Source: Nannobrachium achirus
Lineage: Eukaryota > Chordata > Actinopteri > Myctophiformes > Myctophidae
NCBI GenBank assembly: GCA_963921795.1
Contig: OY997642.1
Location: 3,064,444-3,128,443, forward strand
DNA length: 64,000 nucleotides
Reading direction: 5' to 3'
The notes under the pieces are model-generated. The model was not told the DNA's origin and made no database searches. It worked only from the letters and a program-made list of their open reading frames with translations. Below, one piece after another: positions 1 to 11,464 of this stretch; positions within the stretch are counted from its first letter, which is position 1, and each line of letters starts with the position of its first letter. Position numbers and translations under genes: made by a program.

Positions 1-544
1 TTGCATTTAGATTGTGTCAGGTCTGTTGATATTGTTCACAGATTCACACCTTCCATGATAAATACAATGAAAAAAATCGCTGTCATTAGCATTGTTCTCA
101 TTGCCCTGATTGCCTGATATAGATGAGCAAAAACGTTGCACTGTCATCTCTCTGAACAGATTAGGGTAAGCAGATAGAGCCATGGCTTGTAAAAACTGCA
201 GGCTAAAGCCAACTCAGCAACAAGACTTAGCTAAAATGCTAATTTCGCTAGCTAACAGTAAACTCTCTTTACATCAAATCAAAACCAAAACCCTTAAGAC
301 ACAACTGACAAAAAACACTTTACAAACGTTAGTTTATTAAATAGATTCTATCATTCTATAATAATAACAATAGAAGATTTGCCCTCACCTACCTCCATGT
401 CTGTAGCAAATGTTGTTTACATCTGATGGAGCTGTGGTCTGCAGTCTGAAGCCAGGAAGAAAACGAAGTCACGTGACTTCGGTCACATGACTTTGGTCAC
501 CTTCCGTTGACAGTGAAAATGATTTGTATGTGCTACTGAAAACC
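1..544. other. No recognised feature
   Basis: AT-rich sequence with no convincing open frame, repeat ends or splice-flanked coding block. Nothing can be assigned. Confidence 0.5.
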
Positions 545-1440
545 TCAGGGAAAGCCTGGTGAGGCGAGGTTTCATACATACTAGTGAAATGATATATACA
601 TGCTATTAAAATAATGTATATATATTATCGAAATAACTTATATATATAGTACTGAAATGACTTTTTTGATTACATGTGATTTATTTGCATATAGTAATGA
701 AATTATATATATACATGCTATTAAAATCATGTATATATACTATTGAAATGACTTATATATATATAACTGAAATTACTTGTATGAATACATGTGATTTATT
801 TGCATATAGTAATGAAATTATATATTGCTATCAAAATAATGTATATATATAATATCGAAATAACGTATATATATAGTACTGAAATGACTCGTACGATTAC
901 ATGTGGAACTCTTTCATACATTATACTGAAATCACGTATGCATAGCACTGAAATGATACGTTTATACATCATTGAATTCATTTATACATACTAGTGAAAC
1001 TACTTGCATGAATATATGTGAAATACAATAAATTCAGTTGTACACGTACGAGTGTTCAGTAATATATATGCAGCCTTTTCATGGGTGGATGTGTGAGTGT
1101 TTCAGATATATATGTGTAAATAATTTTGTACGTATGTGTATATGGCACAGAAGTATATAGGTATGTGTATGTGTTTGTCATATGCATGCGTAAGTGTTCA
1201 GTTGAGTATGTATACGGTTTCATATACGAACGCGCATAGATTTACTAAGTATGTATGTATGTACGAGTGTTTCAGTAGTGAGCGTAAGAGTGTTTCATTA
1301 TCGAGCGTATAACATTTCATTAGTCTATGTAAGAGTGTCTCAACAGCGTGTGTCAAAGTGTCTCAATATTGAATGTAAAAGCATTTCAGTAGTACGTATA
1401 AGACTGTCTCATTAGTGTGTGTAAAAGTGTCTCACTATTT
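545..1440. repeat. Degenerate tandem repeats (TATATA/ACTGAAATGA, then GTGTTTCAGTAGT type)
   Basis: From 545 to about 1010, TATATA tracts alternate with ACTGAAATGAC-like words at irregular 40-60 bp spacing. From about 1050 to 1440 the pattern changes to GTGTCTCAATAGTGTGTGTAA-like words. This looks like an old, decayed minisatellite. Confidence 0.6.
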
Positions 1441-1510
1441 TTGGCCTAAAGGGCCCCTCATATAAATGGGTTACTTCTTGTGTGCCTCGTCTCGCTGTTG
1501 GAGGAGAGGC

Positions 1511-1511
<1 letters not shown>

Positions 1512-1555
<44 letters not shown>

Positions 1556-1607
1556 GCGTGTGCGTGTGCGTGTGCGTGCGCGTGCGCGTGCGTGTGCGTG
1601 TGTGTGA
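1512..1607. repeat. GT microsatellite with GTGCGT variants
   Basis: Uninterrupted GT, then GTGCGT/GCGC variants. The long open frames over it are repeat artefacts. Confidence 0.95.
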
Positions 1608-1735
1608 GAGGAGTCAAAAGTCAAGGCGAAGGCGTCCTCTCCTCTTCATGTGGTTGCAACAAAGTTCCTTTTTTCCCGTTTCTTGATAACATATATTTCT
1701 TATTGGGACCCATAGTTTGAGAACCGCTGTCATAA

Positions 1736-1948
1736 GGTGGTTGCACACTGCTGCGTTTTTCGGGCCGAATATCGAAGTGAATTTCGGAGCACGCAAATAA
1801 AAAAATCAACCTCACGTTATGTCAGTCACGTTTGCACACTGCCGCCCATTTCGCGCCCCACTCGGTCCCTTGCTCTCTCTATCTCTCTCTCTCTCCATGC
1901 CCTGAAAAACGCATTTCGCAACGAAAAACGCAGCAGTGTGCAACCACC
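1736..1948. mobile_element. Short inverted-repeat element (MITE), ~213 bp
   Basis: Ends GGTGGTTGCACACTGCTGCG and CGCAGCAGTGTGCAACCACC are perfect inverted repeats, flanked by TA-rich bases. There is no coding capacity. The superfamily is uncertain because no clean target-site duplication is seen. Confidence 0.8.
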
Positions 1949-2051
1949 TATAGAGCAGATTATCTCACTGTGCCTACGGTTGACACCGGTGGCCGCGGGT
2001 ACTTCTTGCTACGGACACAGAAATTGGGACACAGAAATTATAATTGCAGAA

Positions 2052-2260
2052 ATTGTGAAAATAGCAGATCTACAAGCTCACAACGCCTGGTGTTGCGAGA
2101 CGTTGTGAGCTTGTAGATCGGCTATTTTCACAATAGAACCGTGTTATACAAAATGTAATGCCTCAACTCTTAGTGCTCGTCAGGGTGGGGGGGGTCCTCA
2201 TAAAATATGATTATTTTGGGGGTCACGGCCTGAAAAGGTTGAGAAGGTTTATTGTGAATG
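2052..2260. mobile_element. hAT-like fragment with a copy of the recurrent palindrome
   Basis: The palindrome core spans 2052-2134 (arms ATTGTGAAAATAGC and GCTATTTTCACAAT, inner arms CTACAAGCTCACAACG). The sequence after it (CTCGTCAGGGTGGGGGGGGTCC to GGCCTGAAAAGGTTGAGAA) matches 41840-41930, so both belong to one family. Confidence 0.7.
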
Positions 2261-2665
2261 CGTTCATTCTGGTGTTTGTGAACGGCGCTCGTTTGCGCAT
2301 CGTCTCGTCTCTGCATTCACTTTGAAGAGCTGTGTGTGCATCGCCTCCTCGTTCACAGTTACACACGTCTCCCAAGTAAAGCCTGACTTAGACTTCATCG
2401 TAAATTATTTGAATCATTTTGCATCAGTTTAAGTTTGTAAATAAAGACTTCAATTCAAGAAATTAAAACAAATATGTAGCCTTACAAAAGGCAGTAGCCT
2501 ACAATGCCTCTGAACTTTGATTTTCAGTTGTATTATTGCACATATAGTACTAGGTATTGCCTTAATGCATAATAATAATATTAGGCCTGCAACCATTAAT
2601 TCAGGATGGAAATAAAATTGTCCTTTTGGATTTGGAGAGAAGTATAGTTTCCTGAGGGACCAGAG

Positions 2666-3201
2666 CAGGGGTGCCCACACTTTTTGGACGTGAGATCTAC
2701 TTTTAAAATCACTAGCTCAACATGATCTACCCATCCAAAATATTTTAGCTTAGGGCCTCAGGAGGGGCTTTGGAATAGCAGGACTGGCGTTCCATTTTAG
2801 GCAAACACACTTACTGTAAGGGGGAAATAAATGGGAAATACTGGGGGAAATGTCTTCATCCCATTCTGTATGGAAGTGGTAGGTTTTGGGGTTCTTTGTA
2901 ATGCTACTGACTCTTGAACAAAGTATTGCATTGGAGGTTTGCCTACTTTAGAAGCCATGGAGGGAGCTGACAGGCCCTTCTTGATGTCATATTGACATAT
3001 TTTTTTTATATTTTAATTATATATTTGTCAGTAATGTCATGTGGTCTACATGCACTTGCCTGACTGCAAGCGTCAGACTCTATCACACACCACCACTACC
3101 AACAGGGGGTGATGTTGTGCAGTCTGGTTTATTAACCAGGCTATACCTGCACACCCTTGTGATCTACTGGTAGATCACAATCTACCTTTTGGGCAGCCCT
3201 G
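2666..3201. mobile_element. hAT non-autonomous element, 536 bp
   Basis: Ends CAGGGGTGCCCACACTTTTTGG and CCTTTTGGGCAGCCCTG, the usual CAGGGGTG terminus of hAT-Charlie-type elements. It is flanked by 8-bp near-identical duplications, GACCAGAG (2658-2665) and GACCAGTG (3202-3209). Confidence 0.85.
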
Positions 3202-3788
3202 GACCAGTGGTTCAACAAGAATGGACAGGTGGTTGCCAAGACCGTTGGTATTCCCTGTGAGGGAGCCAAGCGAAACAACTTCCAACTTGCCCTCTTGTTA
3301 ATCGTTGTCAAGGTCTGTGCAAAGGTCAAACCTTGACAGAGGTCACCCCTGAAACCTAACAATCATCTTCATTGGTGTGTGTTTTGATTGCATTGCGTGA
3401 GAGCAAACACAAACCTCAACAACATGAATTCATGCTCAGACACATCTAAAGGCACCCATGCCTCCAGGCTTTTCAGGTGTCCTCCAAATTGAGACTCTGT
3501 CTGGCCCACATTGTGACTGGAAGGTGTTAATAGGTACTCTGATTGTTGCTGCTCTTAACGTTTGCAAAAAAATTATAAATTTGAAACTTGGAGATACGAG
3601 GTTTCTGCCCGACAGTGACGATTTACTTTGTTGGCCGCCCAGCCCCCAAAATGGAACATTTTAATGGAACATGGACATTTTATTTAATTTTTTTTCCTAA
3701 TGGCCGGCCTGGACCGTCCGGGACTGAACCGGCCGTTCAGCATGTCAATGTACAACATGAAACGTATACTAGAAAGAATAAACCTTAA

Positions 3789-4288
3789 CCCTGCAAGGCC
3801 CAGCGTTGCTTTTTGGCAACATTTTTTAAATCATTTAAAAAAATGTTATAATTAGTTTTACTTCATTTTTTTCTTCACATAACATCACCATTAAATCCTA
3901 TTGTTTTTACAATGCCATTGGCCACGATATTTGCATATAAATACCCCCCACAGTGGCTGACATTCACACAACTTAAAGATCTCTGGAATCCAGAGTCTGG
4001 ACGAACAAAATCTCACTTTTTCATTGAAGCTATTCCTCACAAAAAAAAACATTAGACCATTAGACCATCAGAATGTCTAGAACATGTACATATGTTATTA
4101 TTGTGAAAGATATCCCCAAAATTCAAATTAGAGCATGATTTATGATTTATGGCTATACAACCTTACAAAAACATTATAGGCCTACATTTTTAAACATTAC
4201 ATTTTCCTGTGATTAGGACTCCTAAAACACCATCTGATTTTTTACAATTTTGTTTTGGCAAGTAGAAATTAATGCGGGTCTTGCAGGG
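3789..4288. mobile_element. TTAA-flanked MITE (piggyBac-like), 500 bp
   Basis: Perfect TTAA duplications at 3785-3788 and 4289-4292 flank ends CCCTGCAAGG and CTTGCAGGG. TTAA targets with CCCT ends are typical of piggyBac-derived elements. The interior is non-coding. Confidence 0.8.
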
Positions 4289-4292
4289 TTAA

Positions 4293-5072
4293 AGTAAAAC
4301 ATTTGGGTGTGGTTGTCATTTGACATCTGAGCTGAGTTTAATTAAACAATTAAAAATTGTTTATTCTTTCACACATCCCTGTGAGACCTTTACGCTTACG
4401 CTCACAAAAGCCAACAAAGTAACAGTTGGAGGAAGAGCATTCACACACCGTGCAGCCTTTCAAGCTGTCAAGGGTGTCCAGAATTACAGGCCCCAACAGA
4501 CTTCAGGTGTAGCTTGCTTTGTAATTGTGCCTAAAGGGCTTTCCATACTTCGACCGGTCAAAAGGTCCTTTTCGACCATAAAATTATATCCCATGCGACT
4601 TCTGAAAAGCATTGAGCCGAACGAGAGTTCGGAAATGTGCACGTCGGAAAACACAACTCGCCAAAACGAACCGAACAAGAATGGACAGGCCTTAATACTT
4701 TGTGTAATCAATAGAAAAAAAGTAATTTTGGGGGGTGCTCCTTTAAGCCTGCTTTGTGCCTAATACTTCTCCAAATATGGTGTTAAGCCGTATAGGCAGG
4801 ATACCACAGCATCTCACATCTAAAAAGTATTTTTATAAAACAAACATTAAAAAGTCTTTGGAAAGAATGTATATATATATATTTATTTAAATCTTATAGT
4901 GGGAGAGGGTGGTCTTTTAAAAATCTTTCCAAATCTGTCCAACATTTTTTTTCCAACGTCATCAGGTTTCCAACACAAAGACAGGAACCTGCATGAGACC
5001 GCACCCCCTGGGGAAAGGGGCGTCACAAGGGGGGGTGGAGGGGGGGGGGGGGGGGGGGAGGGGGGGGGGGGC
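4293..5072. other. Non-coding; TA microsatellite (4868-4885) and G-rich tract (5029-5071)
   Basis: No gene is recognised. The run of about 40 G with few interruptions directly precedes the CAGGGGCGTCAC end of the next hAT element. Confidence 0.6.
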
Positions 5073-5540
5073 CAGGGGCGTCACAAGGGGTAGGAAAGTG
5101 GGACTGAGTTACCAGGGCCCAAGGTGGAGGGAGGGCCCTAATAACTTTATCTATTGAAAAATAGCAGATATACAAGCTCAAAGCGGCTTGTAGATCTGCT
5201 ATTTTTGAAAAAGTTGTGAAAATTTGTGAAAATCTTTGAATAAATGTATTTTTTAAGCAAACATTTCTAACTCAAATTTTGCTTCTGGGGGGTCCCTGGA
5301 ACAAAATATTTTGAGATCGGGGTCCGTGGCCAAATACATATAATCTTGGGGGTCCTTGACAAAGGTTTCTTGCACACATTTTCACGATTTTTCAAAAATA
5401 GCAGATCTACAAGCTCACAGCGCGGCACTCGGTGCCGCGCTGTGAGCTTGTATATCTGCTATTTTTCAATAGGTAACATTCATGGGGGGCCCGCAGTGAA
5501 TCCTTGTACCCAGGGCCCAGAATGTGGTGTGACGCCCCTG
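5073..5540. mobile_element. hAT element (CAGGGGCGTCAC ends) interrupted by a second element at its palindrome
   Basis: Ends CAGGGGCGTCACAAGGGG and GTGTGACGCCCCTG. The outer palindrome halves (about 5153-5195 and 5438-5470, marked by the variant GATATACAAG/CTTGTATATC) are separated by an inner element. The inner element's own ends are half-palindromes of the standard form (GTAGATCTGCTATTTTT and AAAAATAGCAGATCTAC). The same two-layer structure is seen in the opposite orientation at 19198-19666. Confidence 0.8.
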
Positions 5541-5689
5541 GGGGGGACTGAGTTACCAGGGCCCAAGGTGGAGGGGCCTTATTGGACACACGATTAACTC
5601 AGTCGGTGCCATATTTAAAGTGGGATGACCTCTTATATTGCCGGTTCGCCAACAAAGGGTTAAAAAAATAGTGTGCACGCTGGTGCACA

Positions 5690-5935
5690 CATTCGTGCAC
5701 AGATCATACACTATGCATGTGCATGCTTTTCACAGCTTTCAAACAAAAAAATCCGCTTGGAAATCCGTTCAGGCATTCAGGAGAAAGGAGCCCTTATGTT
5801 TTCTTCAAATGTAAACAAACATGGCTGCCATGTTTGAAAGATGGGGTTGGTATGGGGGTTAAACATGCAATTTCGCAATCGCGATCATGCCTAGTACACT
5901 GTTGGAGGTCCAAAAATTTTTTTTTCAAAAACATT
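5690..5935. repeat. Interspersed repeat (GTGCACAGATCAT / CACAGCTTTCAAACAAAA family)
   Basis: The same sequence recurs at 45690-45975 (+) and 53135-53420 (reverse). Shared words include GGAAATCCGTTCAGGCATTC and GAAAGATGGGGTTG. The open frame across it is not a gene. A poly-T tract follows at about 5920-5980. Confidence 0.8.
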
Positions 5936-6129
5936 TTTTTCAATTTTTCTTTTTTTTTTTTTTTTTTTATTTTTTTAAAAAAGATGTTCAGAAGACGTCT
6001 GGCAGGGAGGTCCATAGTGAAAAAGACGTTTTAAAGACGTTTTTATCATAGAAACATATTTTTTGGCAGGGTATGAGTTAATATTGAAACAAACGTCTCC
6101 TTATAGTCCAGGATCTGGATTCACTGCAG

Positions 6130-6571
6130 GCCAGGGTTCATATTTTAGATTGTAATTAAATAATATAAAAGATGAGTGTTAAAATGATTTCATTTACTTC
6201 TTTCTATTGTTTTAGAGATTCTTATTTCAGTGGTTGGGGGCATGTGTACAAGTGGCTAAATATGTCATTTTACACAGAATAAGCCCATTCCCAAGATACA
6301 ACGCAACCTTTCAAGGTTGGATGTGACTTATGGGGGCTAGAAGTGTTACTGTAAATAGCAATAAAGAAACTGCTGGCTTATTGTGTCTAAAAAGAAATAT
6401 TTAGCCACTTGTACGCATGCCCCCATGCGTACGCATGCCCCACATTTTAGCACGGTAAACGCGCTAAAACAATAGAACGAAGCCAATGAAAACATTTTAA
6501 CACTCACTTTTTCTTTTCTCTAATTACAATCTAAAATATGAACCCTTGTTGTAAAAAAACAAAGTTGTTCT
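6130..6571. mobile_element. TTAA-type MITE (AGGACAAC family), 5'-truncated copy
   Basis: Matches 31461-31924 and 59695-60157. The right end, CAAAGTTGTTCT, is followed by TTAA (6572-6575). The left terminus has been lost. Confidence 0.8.
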
Positions 6572-6575
6572 TTAA

Positions 6576-7411
6576 CCATTGGGCCGGTGGGGCCGTTGCC
6601 AGGGGCCCTTGGCTCTCAGGGGCCCTTGGGAGAACTGGGTCGCGTGGTCATTGACAATTTACTAAAATTAAATGTATCCACAACTTTCCAACATCCCATA
6701 ATGCATTGCGCATGCAGAAGTTGCACAGAGCTTCCGGCGCTGCAGCCGAGTGTGATCTACAAGCTCACAACGGGCTGCATCTGCGACGCGACGTGAGCTT
6801 GTATGTCTGCTGTTAAGCGGAAGTGTGGTGCAAAAAAATCTCCAGTAATTCCTGCAGAAAGAGGTGGATACATTTATTACATATCTAATGTGTGGGCCGG
6901 GCCCCTCCTCTGGGTTATGATGGAGGGTGGGAGTAACTTACTTATAGTACATCAAAAACTTCCAAGATTTGAGTGTTTAAAAAGAAATCTTAGGAGTCTA
7001 GAGTGGGAAAGTAATTATTGATGCCTTTATCTTTTAACTATTCAGTATGTATAATTGTTGATACATGTTTGAGGCAATATGTGACTGGCAGCATGTGCGC
7101 AAATGCTGTTCAGTCACTGTCGTCACACATGTATTGAACAAAACAAGTTTTGGCGTCAAGTTGTACATGTATCTCATTTATTTTGAAGTAAAATGTGCTG
7201 CCATTCTATGAATTTTCTCTATTTTAATAGGGCATAAATATTTTTTATTGTTATGCCCTAAGGGGCCGAATGTGGTAGCAAAATTCATATGACAATCATT
7301 GTGGTATTGATTTATTAAATGTATTAGTAGATGCAACTTCACCCTCTGCAGGGTTGACATCATCACCACTTACAAACAGCCCACTCACACAATCCTATTT
7401 CAAATATGCCG
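6576..7411. repeat. hAT-like GGGGCCCTTGG element with palindrome at 6747-6812; rest non-coding
   Basis: The palindrome copy at 6747-6812 shares its flanks (CTGCTGTTAAGCGG, GCATTGCGCATGCAGAAGTTG) in reverse with 15500-15640, so both sit in one host family. From 6900 to 7411 I recognise no gene. Confidence 0.6.
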
Positions 7412-7524
<113 letters not shown>

Positions 7525-7548
7525 CTATAGAATAGAGACCATCTAAGG

Positions 7549-7931
7549 CAGGGGTCTTCAACAGGGGGTCCGCGACCCCTAGGGGGTCCGCGGAGGTACT
7601 GCAGGGGGTCCGCGAAATTATTGCTTAAAAATAAAACATTTCACATTTATGTTAAAAAATTAATCATGATTCTATCCATTTTGAATAGCTTGAATACATG
7701 ATTACTATGCAATTGACAGATTGTTGATATTATTGACATTGGTTCTCAGTTAATAAGTAGTATGTTTAGAAATGGTAGTGGTACGGCCCACCTTGCTCGC
7801 TGTAACTTGTACTTGTTTAAAAAAAGAATGTCGTAGCCCCGACCCCCCCACCCTACGAGGTGGTAGGGGGTCCCTGCTCCATCTCCCCATCAGCTTGGGG
7901 GTCCCCGGCCTGAAAACGTTGAAGACCCCTA
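7549..7931. mobile_element. hAT MITE (CAGGGGTCTTCAAC family) without the palindrome
   Basis: Perfect 8-bp duplications ATCTAAGG at 7541-7548 and 7932-7939. The ends are CAGGGGTCTTCAACAGGGGG and CGTTGAAGACCCCTA. It is related to the elements at 11016 and 55359 but lacks the central palindrome, so the palindrome is a separable insert or gain. Confidence 0.9.
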
Positions 7932-8269
7932 ATCTAAGGAGTGACCATCTGTTGTTGCCTTTCTGTACATCTCCTGGCTATGTATAAATGTGTGTGGGAC
8001 ATGGGTGTTTGGGGCTGATGGGGGAAGCTCTGGAGGGAGACGCTGGTGGGGGGCCCTAAAAGATTATTGGCCAGGGGCCCTCGATCACAGGGGTTAATCC
8101 GTCCATGCAGCAGGCACAGCGCAGCACAGGTCACTTTCTTTCACAGAATCAGAAACAGCTTCATTTTCCACATCACAGAAGTGGGTGAAATGATTGTTTT
8201 CATGATATGTTTTCTAAATTGTATTTAAGTACAGTACTTGATTACTTGCCCACTAAACAATTTGTACTA

Positions 8270-8870
8270 GAAGTCTAAGTTTATATTTTATACGTATAAA
8301 AAAATGGTCTACCAGAGGTATATAAATGTCTAACCTGCAAATGACCTGACGATCTCTCACATTAATTAAAAAAAGTCTTATTTACATGCAGAGTTAAGCT
8401 CTGGCGTTTAAGTGAAATGTAGCCTGAAATTTATGAAATGCTTTAGTAGCTTTGTCACATTTTAGTGAAAAAAAAAAAAAAAAAGGTATTTTCAGTCCCT
8501 GTCTAAAGCTGTACTTTCCGAGATGACTGGCTCTCAGTGAGATTGGGACACATATATATGCAAGTTTTTTAGACGTCTAAACTTAGACTAGACGTCTAAT
8601 ATACGTCTAAGTTTATACCTGGGTCGAAATTTAGACGTCTAATAGACGTCTATATTTAGACCTTAACGGCCGGACGTCTATTAGAAGTCTAAATGTAGAC
8701 CCAGGTATAAACTTAGACGTATATTAGACGTATATTAGACGTCTAGTCTAAGTTTAGACGTCTAAAAAACTTGCATATCTATACCTCTGGTAGACCATTT
8801 TTTATACGTATAAACTTAGACGTCTAGTATAAGTTTAGACGTATATTAGACGTCTAATATACCTCAAAAT
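8270..8870. mobile_element. Foldback element rich in TAGACGTCTA
   Basis: The outer arms AAAAAATGGTCTACCAGAGGTA (about 8300, broken here for length: 20-base core AAAAATGGTCTACCAGAGGT) and its reverse complement at about 8780 enclose the sequence. The inner palindrome 8555-8775 is built from about 20 copies of (T)AGACGTCTA. The spacer 8330-8550 matches 51120-51345. Confidence 0.75.
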
Positions 8871-10089
8871 GTTTGCTGGGTGGTTACTTTACACCACTGG
8901 TAAACAGGTTAGATTGACACAGCATTCAACATGCTGAAAAAAAAAAACACTGCCACACTGCCCTCTATGGGCAGCTACTGTACATAACATGTATTCTACA
9001 TGTTCTACTGAACATCATGTGATTGCTCATTTTGTTCTTTATTATTGTTGTTTTATCAGTTCCTGTGCTGCTACGATGCAGTGTTGATTTTCACAGGAAC
9101 CTTTTATTCTGTTTTAGTCATAGTCTTTTGAATAAAATGTCATTTAGTGTTTTAGTCACCTGAAATGTTTTCCTTTTCGTCTAGTCAACTAGATATCAAA
9201 AGATTTTAGTCGACTAAATATACAGTTGATATGCTTGATTTTACAGCTCACAACACGTTGCAGTGAGCTTGTAGATCTGCTATTTTCAGAGCGCAACACC
9301 CGAGTGACCCGACCGATTAAAACCAAACATAAAATGAGTTGTCTTTTAGGTCTACTGGATATATTTAGTTTTTAGTTTTAGTCATGATTGCTTAGTATTT
9401 ATTACTATTATATTATTACGTATTATTTATTACTTTTCATCAGGCACGAGTACATCATAGACATCAAAGGGGGCTTGAGCCCCTGCCCTTTTACCAGTCT
9501 GTAAAAAGTGCCCTCTCCAGACCATGAATGTCGTTTTCACTATGGTGAAAGAAATGCAAATGCCCCTCTTTCCATGCCATACCTGAAGGCAGCGTTCAAG
9601 AGAATTGCCTTGTCCAAACTCTCCTGAACTTGAATGCAGCATCTCATGTTGAAAGAATTGCCCTCTCTGTGTAGAAATCAAGCATCGGAAATTGCAGACT
9701 CCAAAGCTCACAACGTGTCGCGCTGCGACGCGTTGTGAGCTAGGATGTCTGTTATTTCGAGATTTTCACCAAAAGGCCATTTTAGACATTTCAGACCCTG
9801 CCTCTCAAAGATTCTCTGCACGTCCCTAGCTTTTCATCATAGTTTGAAACTATGATGAAAAGAACACTGCTAAAATGACAGCAGCAAAAAATATGAAGAA
9901 ACGGTTTTAATTCTTATGTAGGCCTGCCTTTGCACAAGATGTAGAACAAACAAAGATATATAGTGAAATTGGAACCAAACCCAAACCAAAACAATAACAG
10001 ACACAATTGAAACTCTTATGATTGGATGAAATTGTTATCCTGAACGAAAAAATACAAATAAAAAATAAATACATACAGCTATTACTATC
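8871..10089. other. Non-coding; two copies of the recurrent palindrome (9243-9287, 9690-9760)
   Basis: 9243-9287 keeps only a shortened left arm. 9690-9760 is a diverged full palindrome with a CG-rich loop (GTCGCGCTGCGACGC). TTTTAGTCATAGTCTTTTGAAT-type text at 9110-9230 and 9330-9390 looks like the ends of a MITE around the first copy. No gene is seen. Confidence 0.5.
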
Positions 10090-11007
10090 GGAACAGCTAT
10101 TTAACACTGTTACTGAACACTCGCAATGATTGCTGTCACAATATAGAGCTATTTAACACTGTTACTGAACACTCGCAATGATTGCTGTCACAATATAGAG
10201 CTATTTAACACTGTTACTGAACACTCGCAATGATTGCTGTCACAATATAGAGCTATTTAACACTGTTACTGAACACTCGCAATGATTGCTGTCACAATAT
10301 AGAGCTATTTAACACTGTTACTGAACACTCGCAATGATTGCTGTCACAATATAGAGCTATTTAACACTGTTACTGAACACTCGCAATGATTGCTGTCACA
10401 ATATAGAGCTATTTAACACTGTTACTGAACACTCGCAATGATTGCTGTCACAATATAGAGCTATTTAACACTGTTACTGAACACTCGCAATGATTGCTGT
10501 CACAATATAGAGCTATTTAACACTGTTACTGAACACTCGCAATGATTACTGTCACAATATAGAGCTATTTAACACTGTTACTGAACACTCGCAATGATTG
10601 CTGTCACAATATAGAGCTATTTAACACTGTTACTGAACACTCGCAATGATTACTGTCACAATATAGAGCTATTTAACACTGTTACTGAACACTCGCAATG
10701 ATTGCTGTCACAATATAGAGCTATTTAACACTGTTACTGAACACTCGCAATGATTGCTGTCACAATATAGAGCTATTTAACACTGTTACTGAACACTCGC
10801 AATGATTGCTGTCACAATATAGAGCTATTTAACACTGTTACTGAACACTCGCAATGATTGCTGTCACAATATAGAGCTATTTGACACTGTTACTGAACAC
10901 TCGCAATGATTGCTGTCACAATATAGAGCTATTTGACACTGTTACTGAACACTCGCAATGATTGCTGTCACAATATAGAGCTATTTGACACTGTTACTGA
11001 ACAAACA
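10090..11007. repeat. 52-bp minisatellite, ~17.5 units
   Basis: The unit contains AGAGCTATTTAACACTGTTA and CACTCGCAATGATTGCTGTC. Units are almost identical; the last three share TTTGACAC. It is split from the 11465-12285 block by a hAT insertion. Confidence 0.97.
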
Positions 11008-11015
11008 CTCTATAG

Positions 11016-11456
11016 CAGAGGTCTTCAACAGGGGGTCCGGGACCCCTAGGGGGTCCTCAGAGTTACTACAGGGGGTCCTCCAAATCTTTGTGTGATAGAA
11101 ACCTTTTTTTCTCCTTTTGTATATTTACCACTTGAACTCTAGCGTCCATATTCTGAGAACTTTAGCCAAAAATAGCAGATCTACAACGCAGCGCGAGGCT
11201 TGTAGATCTGCTATTTTTGGCAAAGAGGTTTGGTGTAGAGGGGAAAGAGCAGACTAAGTATAGAGTGAAAGGTCAAGTTTATTAAGTATTGACGGTTCAA
11301 GTGGTTAACTATCTGAAAACACAAATTGACATGAATCCAAAATACACTGATGATTGTGCTGTCAAACAATGAAACTATATGGAATCTATGAACAGGTTGT
11401 GGGGGTCCCTGCCTCATCTCTCTCTCAACTAAGGGGTCCTTGGCCTCTAAACGTTG
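11016..11456. mobile_element. hAT MITE inserted into the minisatellite, with central palindrome
   Basis: The 8-bp duplication CTCTATAG lies at 11008-11015 and 11457-11464. The left end is CAGAGGTCTTCAACAGGGGG. The right terminus has lost its last ~10 bases (it ends ACGTTG). The palindrome is at 11165-11221 with flanking arms GCCAAAAATAGC / GCTATTTTTGGC. Confidence 0.9.
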
Positions 11457-11464
11457 CTCTATAG

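Noticed and set aside
1466-1720. Small Cys/Val frames near GT repeats (also at 16201-16722, 19012-19296 and 29818-30202)
   Set aside because: Microsatellite translations. Only the real exons within or beside them (for example 30090-30198) are coding.
11165-11221. Recurrent palindrome as a transcription terminator or miRNA gene
   Set aside because: It occurs ~29 times in many transposons with diverged loops and no fixed mature-like segment. Bacterial-type terminators do not apply here.
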